Assembly (NCBI RefSeq): GCF_001548375.1
Contig: NZ_AP017295.1
Span: 806,001-870,000, forward strand
Direction of reading: 5' to 3'
Origin: Nostoc sp. NIES-3756
Lineage (GTDB): Bacteria; Cyanobacteriota; Cyanobacteriia; Cyanobacteriales; Nostocaceae
DNA length: 64,000 bases
The number at the start of each line of letters is the position of its first letter. The stretch's first letter is position 1. A program made the translations under genes and the position numbers. This document shows, piece by piece, positions 63,830-64,000 of this stretch. The notes under the pieces are model-generated. The model did no database searches and had not been told where the DNA came from. It worked only from the letters and a program-made list of their open reading frames with translations.

Positions 63830-64000
63830 TTTAGATAATACCAATTAAAAAAAAGAATGCAACAGATGAATAGGATAAGGGCGCAAGTCTTTGCGTTCCT
63901 ACAGATTTTTGATGTGTTGCAACGATTTTTTGAACATTTTTTATATTATTTTTCGATTTAGATAAACTATATTTTTTTAAATTTAATATAAAGCTCGAAA

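Overview
The window looks like chromosomal DNA of a heterocyst-forming filamentous cyanobacterium of the Nostoc/Anabaena type. Visible support: many HIP1 octamers (GCGATCGC); heptamer short tandem repeats built on ATGACTA, TGGACTA and GGGGAGT between genes; cyanobacterial genes such as CP12, helical carotenoid proteins with an OCP C-terminal homologue, and an rbp-rpsU pair; and an NtcA-type promoter. No phage, transposase gene, plasmid function or CRISPR array is visible. Most of the window is core chromosome with short accessory patches.

Layout. 1-5.7 kb: the start of sbcC on the minus strand, then a very large seven-PAS hybrid histidine kinase. 6-8.6 kb: three unrecognised genes. 8.7-12.9 kb: a membrane GT-C type glycosyltransferase, a VTT/TVP38 membrane protein and a GT2 polyprenyl-phosphate sugar transferase. 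13-20 kb: prs, a long intergenic region, a Ser/Thr kinase with a TPTPTE tail, bioD, a MITE-like element and ftsH. 20-27 kb: a class IV aminotransferase, a three-gene cassette of unknown function, ackA, and two tandem secreted Arg/Tyr-rich proteins. 27-31 kb: gap1, pyk and tal on the minus strand behind a consensus NtcA promoter, which suggests sugar catabolism responsive to nitrogen status or heterocysts.

31-39 kb: a photoprotection neighbourhood with one helical carotenoid protein (HCP) alone and a second HCP followed by a CTDH, interspersed with phoD, a PEP-CTERM protein, a HAD phosphatase and queG. 39-47.7 kb: a pentapeptide-repeat protein, a YegS-like lipid kinase, ExoD, an MHYT histidine kinase, a metallophosphoesterase whose C-terminus is encoded by repeat DNA, and a FIST sensor protein. 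48-52.6 kb: cp12, two conserved membrane/small proteins, cbiD and guaA. 52.6-57.7 kb: rpsU and rbp, with a hairpin that sequesters the rbp ribosome binding site, then a CysQ-like phosphatase and a PfkB kinase in an overlapping pair, rsmI and a small Cys-rich protein. 57.8-64 kb: mnmE, an orphan antitoxin-like gene, a TPR protein, tRNA-Ser(UGA), a TIGR04168-type phosphoesterase and nadA.

A recurrent theme is that the intergenic heptamer repeats are used as gene termini. They supply the start codons of cbiD, mnmE and the PfkB kinase, and the stop codons of at least two other genes. All functional statements are from reading the sequence and recognising families; no database search was run.
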